This document shows positions 1-9,148 of a stretch of 64,000 bases of DNA, one piece after another (within the stretch, counting starts at the first letter, position 1; each line of letters starts with the position of its first letter). Origin of the DNA: Dokdonia sp. Hel_I_53 (GTDB taxonomy: Bacteria; Bacteroidota; Bacteroidia; Flavobacteriales; Flavobacteriaceae); contig NZ_VISL01000001.1 in assembly GCF_007827465.1 (NCBI RefSeq), forward strand, positions 129,001-193,000, written 5' to 3'. Under the pieces are notes generated by a model, which worked only from the letters and a program-made list of their open reading frames with translations, did not search any database and was not told the origin of the DNA. A program made the translations under genes and the position numbers.

Positions 1-259
1 ACTCTCGAGCAATTTTTGCGCTTTCTGCCTCATGGTCTTTGGTCCCATTTATATACCCAACATCATGCAGAAGTGCAGCTAGTTGTAAAGCGAGCTTTTC
101 ATCATCTTTAAGTTTTCTTTCACTATTATCTATTATTTCTTGGGTACTTTTAAGAACTCTTTTAGTATGCACGTAGTTGTGATAAATACACGTTTTAGGA
201 AGTTCATTATCAAATAGTTCAGAAACAAATTGATCAGCTTTTTTTAAGATTTGGCTCAT
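1..259 (-). CDS. HD-domain phosphohydrolase, C-terminus beyond window
   Basis: The first 86 residues of a minus-strand gene can be read; the rest lies outside the left edge. The ATG is at 257-259. Visible motifs are YHNYVHTKRV near residue 27 and LLHDVGY near residue 64, the His and His-Asp metal-binding elements of the HD superfamily. In Bacteroidota this kind of N-terminus is often joined to a C-terminal membrane domain of the Pycsar-effector/DUF5706 type; that part cannot be seen here, so a plain HD hydrolase is equally possible. The gene is divergent from the phosphatase-barrel gene at 307, with 47 bp between them. Confidence 0.75.
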   Translation of the reverse strand, partial: MSQILKKADQFVSELFDNELPKTCIYHNYVHTKRVLKSTQEIIDNSERKLKDDEKLALQLAALLHDVGYINGTKDHEAESAKIARE

Positions 260-306
260 GGTTATTAACTAATATTAGAGACTAAAAATACATCAAATAA
301 TAACAG

Positions 307-3300
307 ATGAATAAAAATTACCTTTTTCTTAACGTCTTGCTCTGCCTGCTCTTAAGCGGCTGTGCAACGTACAATGCAAAATATCTAGATGAAAAATTTC
401 AACCAGAAAATTTTGATAACAGTTCGCTTTCGCGAAAGCGTATAAACACCTCTTTTTATTTAATAGGTGACGCTGGTGGAGATAAAGATGGTGGGAGTAC
501 GTATGCTCTTGATGCTTTTAAAAAAGTTATAGATACCTCAAAAACTGAAAATGATTATGCCATATTTTTAGGAGATAATATATACGAGGCCGGACTTCCT
601 AAGAAAAAAAGCCCAGAGCGTAAAGAAGCAGAAAGAAGACTAAATATACAAATAGCTTCTGTTGAAAATTTTGAAGGAAAGAAATTATTTATTCCAGGAA
701 ATCATGATTGGTACGCAGGAGGTGTAGAGGGAGTAAAACGTCAAGAGAAATATATAAAAGATGCTTTTGATGATAATGAGGCTTTTCAACCAGAGAACGG
801 TTGCCCTATCGAGATGAAAGGTGTAAATGATGAGATAGAGTTAATGATTATTGATACACAATGGTATTTAGAAAATTGGGATAATCATCCTACGATAAAT
901 GATGAGTGTACCATTAGAACAAGGGAGGCATTATTTCTTGAGATCGAGAATGAGTTTAAGAAAAATAATGAAAAAACAATAGTTGTTGTCATGCATCACC
1001 CTATGTATACTAATGGTATTCACGGAGGAAAGTACAGTATTGATAAACACTTATACCCATCACAGAGTAAATTTCCATTACCAATACTTGCATCACTCGT
1101 TACTCAAATACGGTCGCAGGGAGGGGTTTCTATACAGGATAGATATAATAAACAGTATAATGAGTTAATGCAACGTATCTCTGTCTTAGCAAGTGATACT
1201 GATAAGGTAATATTTGCTTCTGGACATGAACATAGCTTACAATATATTGAGCACGATGCCATTAAACAGATCGTAAGTGGTGCGGGCGCAAAGCAATCTG
1301 CAGCAGCCTTAGGTGATGATGGTCTTTTCTCTTATGGAGGTCAAGGGTTTGCAATCTTAGATATATTTGAAGACGAGTCTTCTGCCGTGCGCTTCTACAG
1401 CGCTGTAGACGGAAATCCTAAGCTTTTATTTACTAAAGAGGTATTCCCCCCTAGAAAGAAAGTAAACTTAGATTCCTTACCAAAATTTTATCCACAAACC
1501 GTTAAAGCATCAATATACCAGCAAAATGACACAGATGTTTCTGAAGTTCATAAATCACTTTGGGGAGACCACTATAGAGAAGTCTATGGCACTCCAGTTA
1601 CGGCTCAAGTAGCTACGCTAGACACACTTATGGGTGGGTTTACAGTAGATAGAAAAGGAGGTGGTCATCAAACAAGGTCTTTACGACTAAGAGACAAAGA
1701 TGGTAGAGCATATAATTTAAGAGCTTTACGAAAGAGCGCAGTACAATTTTTACAAAGTGTTGCTTTCAAAGATAAATTTGTACAGGAAGAATTTAAAAAT
1801 ACTTTTACAGAAGATTTAATTTTAGACTTCTATACTTCTGCGCATCCTTATGCATCATTAGCCGTAGCAGAGCTTTCTAATGCGGTAGGTATTTATCATA
1901 CAAATCCTAAGCTAGTATATATCCCTAAGCATAAAGCATTAGGTAAGTACAATGATGAATATGGAGATGAATTATACTTTATAGAAGAGAGACCCGATGA
2001 AGATTTCCTGATGGTAGATTCTTTTGGAAATCCAGACAGTATTGATAGCACAGAAGACTTATTTGAGAATTTACGAGATGATGAAGAGTATCAGGTAGAT
2101 GAAAACGCTTTTTTGAGAGCACGTATTTTTGATATGCTCATAGGAGACTGGGATAGACATACGGACCAATGGAGATGGGCAAGATTTGATGAGAATGGAA
2201 AAAAAATTTATAAACCTATTCCAAGAGATAGAGATCAAGTCTTTTCTAAATTTGACGGAGCAATCTTAGGAACATTAAAAACATTAATACCCGCAGTACA
2301 ACAATTTCAAAATTATGATGGTGATGTAGAAAATGTAAAATGGATTAATGAAGCAGGCATTAAGATGGACCGTACGTTACTAAGGAATGCCACAAAGCAA
2401 GATTGGATACGTGAAGCGCAGTTTATTCAAGATAATCTTTCTGATGAAGAGATAGATATCGCTTTTTCTAAGCTTCCATTGGAAGTGCAAGATCTGGGTG
2501 TTAGTACGATAAAGGAAAGTTTGAGAGAACGTAGATCAAATATTGTTGATATTGCAAAAGACTACTATAATTACATTTCTTCACTAATAATTATTACGGG
2601 AACAGATAAGGATGATCACTTTGAAATTACAAGAGGAAATGGAGAAACAAGAGTACAAATTTCTAGAATCAAAGATGATAAAGTCCAAGAACCTTTTGTA
2701 GATAGGCTCATTAGATCTGATGAAACTAGAGAAATATGGATATATGGATTAGATGATGATGATGTATTTCATGTAAGTGGTGAGGGCAAAAGACCTATAA
2801 AAATGAAAATCATAGGTGGTCAGAACAACGATATTTATGATATAGAAGATGGGCGTAGACTAAAGGTTTTTGAACACAAAACAAAACCTAATACTGTTAA
2901 ACAGAGAGGTGGTGCACATATTAAATTTTCAAACATTTATAATTTCAATACCTATGATCCACTTAAGAAAAAGAGTGTATCTAATAGTATTCTTCCTGCC
3001 ATAGGTTTTAACCCAGACGATGGGTTCTTGGTAGGAATATCAGATGTATTTACCACTTTTGGGTTTAAAAATGACCCTTTTTCTAGTAAGCATACTTTTA
3101 ATGCTACCTATTCATTTGCCACAAAGGCGATTAACTTAAACTATGAAGGTGATTTTGCAAATGCCTTTGGACAGTGGAATCTCGTGGTAGGAGGTAAGTT
3201 TACCAATGAAAGCTTTTCCCGTAACTTCTTTGGTTTTGGTAATGAAACAGAAAATTTTGACGATGATTTAGGTCTAGATTACAATAGAGTACGCAATGGT

Positions 3301-4029
3301 GAGTTAGGTGCACACCTAGGTGTTGAGAGTGATAATACCTTTGGAAGCAAATTAAGAATAATAGCAAATTTTGAAAGAATTGAGATAGAACAAACAGAAG
3401 GTAGAGTTCTAGCAGACCCAGAAATCTTTACGCCAGATCTTAACAATTTCTATGGAGGGCAATCCTTTGTTGGAGTAGAAGGGGCTTACACTTATGTAAG
3501 TGCAGATAATGATGCTAACCCCACTAGAGGATTTGAATTTGCAGCGATTGTAGGTGGTAAGCGTAACCTTAGTTCTGGAGATAGAATGTATGCGTATCTC
3601 AACCCTAAAATGGGATTCTATAATGCGCTCTCTCGTAATAGAAAACTCGTTTTAAAAACGCTTATTCAATCGCAACTTAGATTGGGTGATGACTTTGAAT
3701 TTTATCAAGCAGCTTCATTAGGAGCACGTACAGGATTAAGAGGTTATCGCTTTAATAGATTTACTGGAGAAGCAGCACTAGCAGGCTCTGCAGACTTGAG
3801 GTATAGCTTTGACCAATTCTCTGCTGGGTTATTACCTGTTCAAATCGGTGTTTTTGGTGGAGGAGATTTAGGTAGAGTTTGGGTTGATAATCAAGAAAGT
3901 GATAAATGGCATAATGACTTTGGGGGAGGATTTTGGGTCAATATGATTGATACCGTTTCAGGACAAGTAGGAGCATTTGTGGGAGAAGATGGAATGCGTA
4001 TTGATTTTAGATTCGGTGTTCGTTTGTAG
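307..4029 (+). CDS. Lipoprotein fusion: acid-phosphatase-like domain, kinase-like region, Omp85-like barrel
   Basis: 1240 residues. A lipobox (LLSGC, Cys19) predicts a lipidated N-terminus. Residues 50-330 carry a complete metallophosphoesterase set resembling purple acid phosphatases of the ACP5 type: GDAGG (54-58), GDNIY (89-93), GNHDW (131-135), HHP (230-232) and GHEH (306-309). The middle holds GDWDRH (about 612-617) and PRDRDQVF (about 639-646), which resemble the catalytic and metal loops of atypical kinases such as Fam20/CotH; this is inference. From about residue 890 the sequence looks like an outer-membrane barrel, with a GLRGYRFNRFTG motif (1143-1154) matching the Omp85 L6 (V/I)RGY signature. 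The palindrome at 425-440 encodes LSRKR (41-45) in the linker after the lipid anchor. The substrate is unknown. The paralogue at 4684 converges on it. Confidence 0.85.
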   Translation: MNKNYLFLNVLLCLLLSGCATYNAKYLDEKFQPENFDNSSLSRKRINTSFYLIGDAGGDKDGGSTYALDAFKKVIDTSKTENDYAIFLGDNIYEAGLPKKKSPERKEAERRLNIQIASVENFEGKKLFIPGNHDWYAGGVEGVKRQEKYIKDAFDDNEAFQPENGCPIEMKGVNDEIELMIIDTQWYLENWDNHPTINDECTIRTREALFLEIENEFKKNNEKTIVVVMHHPMYTNGIHGGKYSIDKHLYPSQSKFPLPILASLVTQIRSQGGVSIQDRYNKQYNELMQRISVLASDTDKVIFASGHEHSLQYIEHDAIKQIVSGAGAKQSAAALGDDGLFSYGGQGFAILDIFEDESSAVRFYSAVDGNPKLLFTKEVFPPRKKVNLDSLPKFYPQTVKASIYQQNDTDVSEVHKSLWGDHYREVYGTPVTAQVATLDTLMGGFTVDRKGGGHQTRSLRLRDKDGRAYNLRALRKSAVQFLQSVAFKDKFVQEEFKNTFTEDLILDFYTSAHPYASLAVAELSNAVGIYHTNPKLVYIPKHKALGKYNDEYGDELYFIEERPDEDFLMVDSFGNPDSIDSTEDLFENLRDDEEYQVDENAFLRARIFDMLIGDWDRHTDQWRWARFDENGKKIYKPIPRDRDQVFSKFDGAILGTLKTLIPAVQQFQNYDGDVENVKWINEAGIKMDRTLLRNATKQDWIREAQFIQDNLSDEEIDIAFSKLPLEVQDLGVSTIKESLRERRSNIVDIAKDYYNYISSLIIITGTDKDDHFEITRGNGETRVQISRIKDDKVQEPFVDRLIRSDETREIWIYGLDDDDVFHVSGEGKRPIKMKIIGGQNNDIYDIEDGRRLKVFEHKTKPNTVKQRGGAHIKFSNIYNFNTYDPLKKKSVSNSILPAIGFNPDDGFLVGISDVFTTFGFKNDPFSSKHTFNATYSFATKAINLNYEGDFANAFGQWNLVVGGKFTNESFSRNFFGFGNETENFDDDLGLDYNRVRNGELGAHLGVESDNTFGSKLRIIANFERIEIEQTEGRVLADPEIFTPDLNNFYGGQSFVGVEGAYTYVSADNDANPTRGFEFAAIVGGKRNLSSGDRMYAYLNPKMGFYNALSRNRKLVLKTLIQSQLRLGDDFEFYQAASLGARTGLRGYRFNRFTGEAALAGSADLRYSFDQFSAGLLPVQIGVFGGGDLGRVWVDNQESDKWHNDFGGGFWVNMIDTVSGQVGAFVGEDGMRIDFRFGVRL
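425..440. repeat. 16-bp palindrome copy, inside a gene (LSRKR frame)
   Basis: Perfect CGCTTTCGCGAAAGCG, read as LSRKR at residues 41-45 of the phosphatase-barrel protein, between the lipid anchor and the phosphatase domain. Confidence 0.95.
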
Positions 4030-4108
4030 ACCCTGCCTTATTACATTTTTAGTAACCTCAAGAACATCAATTATTTTAAAATGGTTGACAGTTTTAAATA
4101 GTTTAATT

Positions 4109-4143
4109 AATCCTGCGAGGTAACTTCGCAGGATTTTTTTTTT
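4109..4143 (+). terminator. Rho-independent terminator
   Basis: A 10-bp stem (AATCCTGCGA / TCGCAGGATT) with a 7-base loop is followed by a run of T. It ends transcription of the plus-strand phosphatase-barrel gene. Confidence 0.9.
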
Positions 4144-4558
4144 GATTAGAGCTAGTTCTTTAGCTCTTTTGAAAGCATACTTTTCTGATTGATAAAAAAC
4201 TTGTTTGCTAAACCAAAAAAATGTACAGCAGTAGGATAGGCTCAGCCCTGGTTATTGTGGGACTTGTGAGATAAAAATTTTTATGATAGAAGTCTTTGCT
4301 GTTGATCATAGATATTAATAGTGGTATTAACTACTTTATTCTTTAGTTTTTCATCAGAGTGTTCATCTTCAAAGTACTTGATTTCTGAGCTGAAGTCTCT
4401 TTAGATTTAGGCATTTAGTGTTTGATTGTATTTGTTCAGTCTAAGGAACCCCGTTTACAGAACCAAAACATAACAAAATAATGCAGAGACAATAATCTTG
4501 CCCTGAATACCGTAAGTTTTTTTGTATTTCTATAAGTCATCTCGCACATTTCTAGGAT

Positions 4559-4573
4559 GCTTTCGCGAAAGCG
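4559..4573. repeat. Palindrome copy, intergenic
   Basis: GCTTTCGCGAAAGCG in the gap between the convergent paralogues. It has no T-run after it, so it is not an ordinary terminator. Confidence 0.95.
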
Positions 4574-4683
4574 TAACTAATCTATAGTCTTCATGCTTCT
4601 TGTTCTAGCAGTGACATTTTTAAGATGCTATAAATTAGTGCTTCATCAACATAAAAAAGCTAAGTAAAATTATTACAAATCAT

Positions 4684-7600
4684 TTAAAGACCCATGGAGA
4701 ATGCAAAACCAAGTCTACCGCCTTCTGGCCCCGTAAAATAATTAATAGAAGCATTTACGACCGCTGCTGTAGATAACTTTACTCCACCTCCATAGCTATA
4801 ATGCAGCTGTTTACTTTTCTCCTCTGTGATCCAGACGCGACCAGTATCATAACCTAAATACCCTTGCATTCTTAAAGGAAATAGTGCCGTACGTAACGGT
4901 TTAAATTTGTAAGCCAAATCTATAGATCCTGTCAATGACTGTTTTCCAGTAAATCTACTTTGTCTATAAGACCTCAAACCATTATCAGCTCCTATATTTG
5001 CTAACTTATAGAAGGGTATGCTTTCACCAAAACGAATTTGACCCTTTACAGAGGTTTTAAAAATTAAATTTCTAGAAGTATCTATAGCGTTCCAAAAAGT
5101 AATACTAGGATCCAAGATGCCTACAGTTGCTGTACTATTCAATTCGTCAGAAAACTCACCGTTTACAGTAAAGTTCATTCCCCTTGTTGGAAAAAGTACA
5201 TCATCTATACTATGATAGGCATAGGTTGCATCTACAGTAAAGTAATCTGTAGATGTAATCAAATCGGGTTCTCGTAATTTATCACCTAGATCGTAATGTT
5301 CTGCAAGTAATTGAATTGCTGCTGCCGTACCGTACTCCCCATTGTAATAAGTACCTATCCCTCCAGAAAAATGCTGCATGACTATTCTATTTGCATCAAA
5401 AGAATTAGATCTATTTTCTGACTCGTTACCTAATCCAAAGAAATTCTGTGTGTAATTTGCTGTGGTAGCTCTCGCATTTGCTTGAAAGTTCCAATCTTTA
5501 AAAAGATGCCCACGATGCCATGCCATGCGAGCATCGGCTGCTTGCGTTAAAGAGAAATACTGTACACTTATATCAGTTTTTGTAGTAAAAGGGTTTCCTT
5601 CAAATCCTTTTGTTTTTTTACTTACGTTAAGATGCGGAGTTACTCCAGTATCTGGATTGTACGATAGTTCAAGGCCAAATCCAGAACCTCCACCAGGCAT
5701 ACGCTCTGTATCATAAATATGATTTTCATAAATATCATCTATATGATAGCTAGCATTTCCTTTTTTCTTTATTTCATTTTTATACGATTTCTGATCGTAA
5801 ATCGTAACATTATTCCCTCCATTAACGATAAATGTATCCTCATCTAAACCTCCAGTAATTACAACTTTAATCGGACTTGATTTTGTTGCTTGAACTTCAA
5901 ATATATCTTTGTCATCTAATCCATATATCCAAAGATCCTTCGTTTGAGATGGGCTAAAATAACGATCAAATAAAAGCGTTCCTTTCTCACCATCTTTGAT
6001 TCTATGTGCCGTCACATGAACACCTCCTTCTGGAGTGTTTGTAATTACAAAATGATCATCTTTATCAGTTCCTTTTAAGGTCTGAAAAGTCATAAAATGA
6101 TCGTAATAGCGTGTAACAATATCATTGAGGTTACGCTTTCGCGAAAGCAAATCGTCTTGAATACCTTTCCAAATGTCATCTTGAATTTCCTTAGGAGCTT
6201 CACTAAATGCTTTTGATACGACCTCTGGAGTGATCCGATCTTGTATAAATTTTATTTCTTCCTCCCATACGGACCAGTCTGATCGTTGCACAAGGGCTCT
6301 GTCTAGATTAATAGCACTTCTGCTAAATTGTTCTATATAGGGTATGTTGGGACCATATTTTCCAAACTGTCTAGTACCACTCATAAACTTTTGTAAACGT
6401 TCTAAAAAACTTCCATCAAAGTTTGCAAATACTTGATCTCTATCTCTAGGTACCGCAATATAGTTTGTGATCCCATCTTTCTCATCTATTTGAGATTGTG
6501 CCCATCTCCATTGATCTTCGTGTCGGTCCCAATCACCTATGAGCATATCAAATATGCGAGCCCTTATATAAACACGTTCATCAAGCTTGTTTTGCTCATC
6601 TTCACGTATTTCTTCAAAAAGATCAGGCGTACTTTCTACTTCTTTACTATTAGAAAACATATGTGAATTACTAAAGTCACCGTCTGGCTTCTCGACAATC
6701 ATATATAATAAATTACCATGAGTTTCATTGAACTCACCAAGAGCCTTTTGTTTAGGTACGAAATAGAGCTTGGGATGTGTGTGATTAATTTTTATTGATC
6801 CCGCTAGTCTAGGTATTGCAAATGCTCCATAGGGGTGTGCTGCAGTGTAAAAGTCTTCAATTATAGTTGCAGGAACCGTTCCTTCAAAATAATCATCTGC
6901 ATTAAGGTCATTGTATCCAGCAGATTTTAGAAAAGCGATTGGATCTTTTGCAATGGCGCGCATATTGAATTCTTTGTCATCCTTAGTAACAAGTCTAAGA
7001 GATAGTGTTTGATTACCACCACCAGCTCTTTCTACTTTAAGACCACCGTATAAAGTATCTAAAATGGCAACAGGAGCTTCTACGGGAACACCATAGACGT
7101 AGCGATAATGCTTTCCCCAAAATTTTTCATATTTAGCACTTTTAACAACACTTTCTGCAGGATATACAGAAGCAATTTTTGTTTTTGGGAAACTACTGCT
7201 TAGGCTATCTATATTGTACTCTTTTGGCTTTGGGAAGGCTTGTTTATTATAAATTTCTGTAAATTCAGTTCCATTAAAGGTGTAGAAATGCACAGATGAT
7301 GATCCATCTTTATAAATTCTCGTTTCAGAAATACCTGGTTTTGTGGATGTAAAAAGCCCTCTTTTACCAAGACGAGCAGGTTTTACTGAACTACCAGTAC
7401 CAGAGATTACTTGCTTTATACTTTTATGATCTATATATTGTAGAGAGCGCTCGTGTCCTGAAAGTACAATAACATTAGGCGCCTCAAAAGCGGCTAGCTC
7501 TATAATTTCCATAAGCTCATTCATAAGAGGATTATAACGATCCTGTTTTGACAAGCCTCCTTGAGAACGTAAGAATGACCAAAAGGTTCCTGCTACTGGT

Positions 7601-8367
7601 ATAAAAACATTTTCTGTTGTAGGTCTATATACAACTTCTGCTGGAATTTCTCCTCCATATACACCATTTGTATAAAGAGGGTGGTGCATAGCTATAAGTA
7701 TTGTTTTGTGCCGTGCTTTCCGCATCTCACTACTTAGTAGCGCTTTAAACTGTTCTCGCGTTTTAATTTGACATTTGTCATTGATTCCCGCCACCTTACT
7801 CCAATCTTCGATGTACCATTGAGAATTGATGAGCATAACCTCAATATCGTCACTCACATCAATAACTTCGAGAGGGCAACCATTTTTAGGTAAAAAATGG
7901 TCTTCCTCCTGATAATAATCTTCAATATAAGTTTCGATTTTTTCAAGACCTTCAACACCATATTCATTCCACTCTTGTTCACCAGTAAGGAAAAGTGTCT
8001 GTCCTTTAAACTTTGTAGAAAGATCAAGTTGAAGCGTCAAAGTTTCCTCATTTTGAGGTGTCTTTAGATTACTGCTATGTATATTATCACCTAAGAAAAG
8101 TAAAAAGTCACCGTCTTTACTTTTTAGGGATAGAGATTCTTTTAAAGCCTCTAGGAATTCTTTGTCAGGACCTTTTTTATAGGCTCCTACATTTGCTATG
8201 CTGTAAAAGCTTCTGTATGAATTAGACGTGTTAAGATATGTTAGACGTTTATTTGTGTCTTTAAACAAGTCAGAGTGAACTGCACATCCTTGAATAAATG
8301 TAATACAAGCCATAGCAATAATGATCTTGTATTTTGAAAAATGCCTGAGTAATAATTTAGATTTCAA
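4684..8367 (-). CDS. Paralogous phosphatase-barrel lipoprotein with degenerate phosphatase site
   Basis: 1227 residues, colinear with the gene at 307. The start is TTG (8365-8367); the next ATG would leave a signal peptide too short, while this one gives a basic n-region and lipobox (FIQGC, Cys28). Phosphatase motifs are eroded: GDAGG is replaced by ANVGA, GDNIY by GDNIH, GNHD by GEQE and GHEH by GHER; only GDN and HHP survive. The kinase-like motifs GDWDRH and PRDRDQVF are fully kept, and the barrel L6 motif reads GLRSY instead of GLRGY. I infer a protein that folds and inserts but no longer dephosphorylates. The palindrome at 6134 encodes LSRKR. Partner or decoy of the first copy is a guess. 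Confidence 0.85.
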   Translation of the reverse strand: MKSKLLLRHFSKYKIIIAMACITFIQGCAVHSDLFKDTNKRLTYLNTSNSYRSFYSIANVGAYKKGPDKEFLEALKESLSLKSKDGDFLLFLGDNIHSSNLKTPQNEETLTLQLDLSTKFKGQTLFLTGEQEWNEYGVEGLEKIETYIEDYYQEEDHFLPKNGCPLEVIDVSDDIEVMLINSQWYIEDWSKVAGINDKCQIKTREQFKALLSSEMRKARHKTILIAMHHPLYTNGVYGGEIPAEVVYRPTTENVFIPVAGTFWSFLRSQGGLSKQDRYNPLMNELMEIIELAAFEAPNVIVLSGHERSLQYIDHKSIKQVISGTGSSVKPARLGKRGLFTSTKPGISETRIYKDGSSSVHFYTFNGTEFTEIYNKQAFPKPKEYNIDSLSSSFPKTKIASVYPAESVVKSAKYEKFWGKHYRYVYGVPVEAPVAILDTLYGGLKVERAGGGNQTLSLRLVTKDDKEFNMRAIAKDPIAFLKSAGYNDLNADDYFEGTVPATIIEDFYTAAHPYGAFAIPRLAGSIKINHTHPKLYFVPKQKALGEFNETHGNLLYMIVEKPDGDFSNSHMFSNSKEVESTPDLFEEIREDEQNKLDERVYIRARIFDMLIGDWDRHEDQWRWAQSQIDEKDGITNYIAVPRDRDQVFANFDGSFLERLQKFMSGTRQFGKYGPNIPYIEQFSRSAINLDRALVQRSDWSVWEEEIKFIQDRITPEVVSKAFSEAPKEIQDDIWKGIQDDLLSRKRNLNDIVTRYYDHFMTFQTLKGTDKDDHFVITNTPEGGVHVTAHRIKDGEKGTLLFDRYFSPSQTKDLWIYGLDDKDIFEVQATKSSPIKVVITGGLDEDTFIVNGGNNVTIYDQKSYKNEIKKKGNASYHIDDIYENHIYDTERMPGGGSGFGLELSYNPDTGVTPHLNVSKKTKGFEGNPFTTKTDISVQYFSLTQAADARMAWHRGHLFKDWNFQANARATTANYTQNFFGLGNESENRSNSFDANRIVMQHFSGGIGTYYNGEYGTAAAIQLLAEHYDLGDKLREPDLITSTDYFTVDATYAYHSIDDVLFPTRGMNFTVNGEFSDELNSTATVGILDPSITFWNAIDTSRNLIFKTSVKGQIRFGESIPFYKLANIGADNGLRSYRQSRFTGKQSLTGSIDLAYKFKPLRTALFPLRMQGYLGYDTGRVWITEEKSKQLHYSYGGGVKLSTAAVVNASINYFTGPEGGRLGFAFSMGL
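6134..6148. repeat. Palindrome copy, inside a gene (LSRKR frame)
   Basis: CGCTTTCGCGAAAGC within the minus-strand paralogue. The aligned segment of the other paralogue has LRERR without a length change, so this copy arose by base substitution. Confidence 0.95.
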
Positions 8368-8468
8368 TAGTTGATATTTTGAGCAAGATACGAGGATATA
8401 TGCCTAATTTTTTCCTACTAAAAACATAAATTATGTTAACTGATCTTTTCTAAGTACTGCATAAAAAT

Positions 8469-8500
8469 AAACCTCCATACAGCTAACTGTATGGAGGTTT
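8469..8500 (-). terminator. Terminator of the 125-residue protein gene
   Basis: A 14-bp perfect stem (AAACCTCCATACAG and its complement) with a 4-base loop, followed on the minus strand by a T-rich tract (ATTTTTAT). Confidence 0.85.
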
Positions 8501-8520
8501 ATAATTAATGGTTATAAAGA

Positions 8521-8898
8521 TTAAATCCTTATAAAATCTTTGTTGAGGTTTGCGTCTTCAATCATATTTCTAGTAAAACTTAAGTGTCCCTTTGTTGTTA
8601 CTATTCTAAATCTGTAATCTTTTACTTTGGTTAAAGTATCGAGTAATAACCATTTTGATTTTAATAATTTTGGCTTAGCTGATTTTAGGCTTACTTCAAA
8701 AAAGTATTTAATACCTCTTTTCTCAGCAACGATATCTGGTGTTAAAGCATTTCCTGTTTCTTGACGAGTATAGGAGTGAGGGGTTGTATAGCCTTCGACA
8801 TCTGCTTTGATATTTTCGAATCCTTTATTTTCTAGATATTCGATAGTTTCTGTTAAAAATTCTGTGTTTTTCTCTACGTTCTTGTCTACTTGTATCAT
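8521..8898 (-). CDS. Conserved hypothetical, possibly PD-(D/E)XK-like
   Basis: 125 residues, no signal peptide or membrane segment. The central part reads TPDIVAEKRGIKYFFEVSLKS, with an Asp, a short beta-turn, then Glu on a hydrophobic strand and a Lys four residues later. That spacing recalls the PD-(D/E)XK nuclease core with a displaced Lys, but the evidence is thin and the protein is short. It is a single-gene unit with its own terminator. I do not recognise a named family with certainty. Confidence 0.65.
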   Translation of the reverse strand: MIQVDKNVEKNTEFLTETIEYLENKGFENIKADVEGYTTPHSYTRQETGNALTPDIVAEKRGIKYFFEVSLKSAKPKLLKSKWLLLDTLTKVKDYRFRIVTTKGHLSFTRNMIEDANLNKDFIRI

Positions 8899-8993
8899 AG
8901 TCTGTAATATACGGAGAGATAGCGGTAGATTTTCCCAAGGCCGGGTTAAAGCTTGATAGTTTATAGTTAAAATAAATGTTTTAATTGGTATAA

Positions 8994-9009
8994 GCTTTTC
9001 GCAAGAGCG
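8994..9009. repeat. Degraded palindrome copy, intergenic
   Basis: GCTTTTCGCAAGAGCG keeps the arms and centre imperfectly. It may be a decayed copy of the window-wide palindrome; chance cannot be ruled out. Confidence 0.35.
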
Positions 9010-9060
9010 TTATTGAAATATATTCAACCTGTTTGTAATCTAGCTATTTTACTATAAAAG

Positions 9061-9096
9061 TAAATGAGGGTATGTAATCTTACATACCCTCATTTA
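9061..9096 (-). terminator. Terminator of the EEP hydrolase gene
   Basis: A 16-bp stem (AAATGAGGGTATGTAA type arms) with a 3-base loop, then CTTTTATAG on the minus strand. Confidence 0.75.
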
Positions 9097-9148
9097 TAGT
9101 ATAATACAAAGTTTATCAATTTTTGAATATTCAAAAATTAGGTTCGCA

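Larger units (their letters stand above)
4030..4683. other. Gene-free stretch between two convergent paralogues
   Basis: 654 bases with no credible complete gene. They contain a strong terminator just after the plus-strand gene and a palindrome copy at 4559. On the minus strand, 4281-4397 encodes 38 plausible residues ending in a stop but has an in-frame stop upstream and no start, so it may be a decayed gene tail. I see no terminal repeats or transposase fragment that would explain the duplication of the flanking genes. Confidence 0.6.

Noticed and set aside
983..1168. Open frames overlapping real genes in other frames, for example 983-1168, 5525-5716, 13503-13817, 24320-24607 and 62416-62664
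   Set aside because: Each lies wholly inside a well-supported gene, lacks any family motif and has unlikely composition. They are by-products of the true frame.
4281..4397. Minus-strand stretch encoding 38 plausible residues (EIKYFEDEHSDEKLKNK and so on)
   Set aside because: It has no start codon and an in-frame stop just upstream. It might be a decayed gene end, but there is not enough sequence to call a pseudogene.
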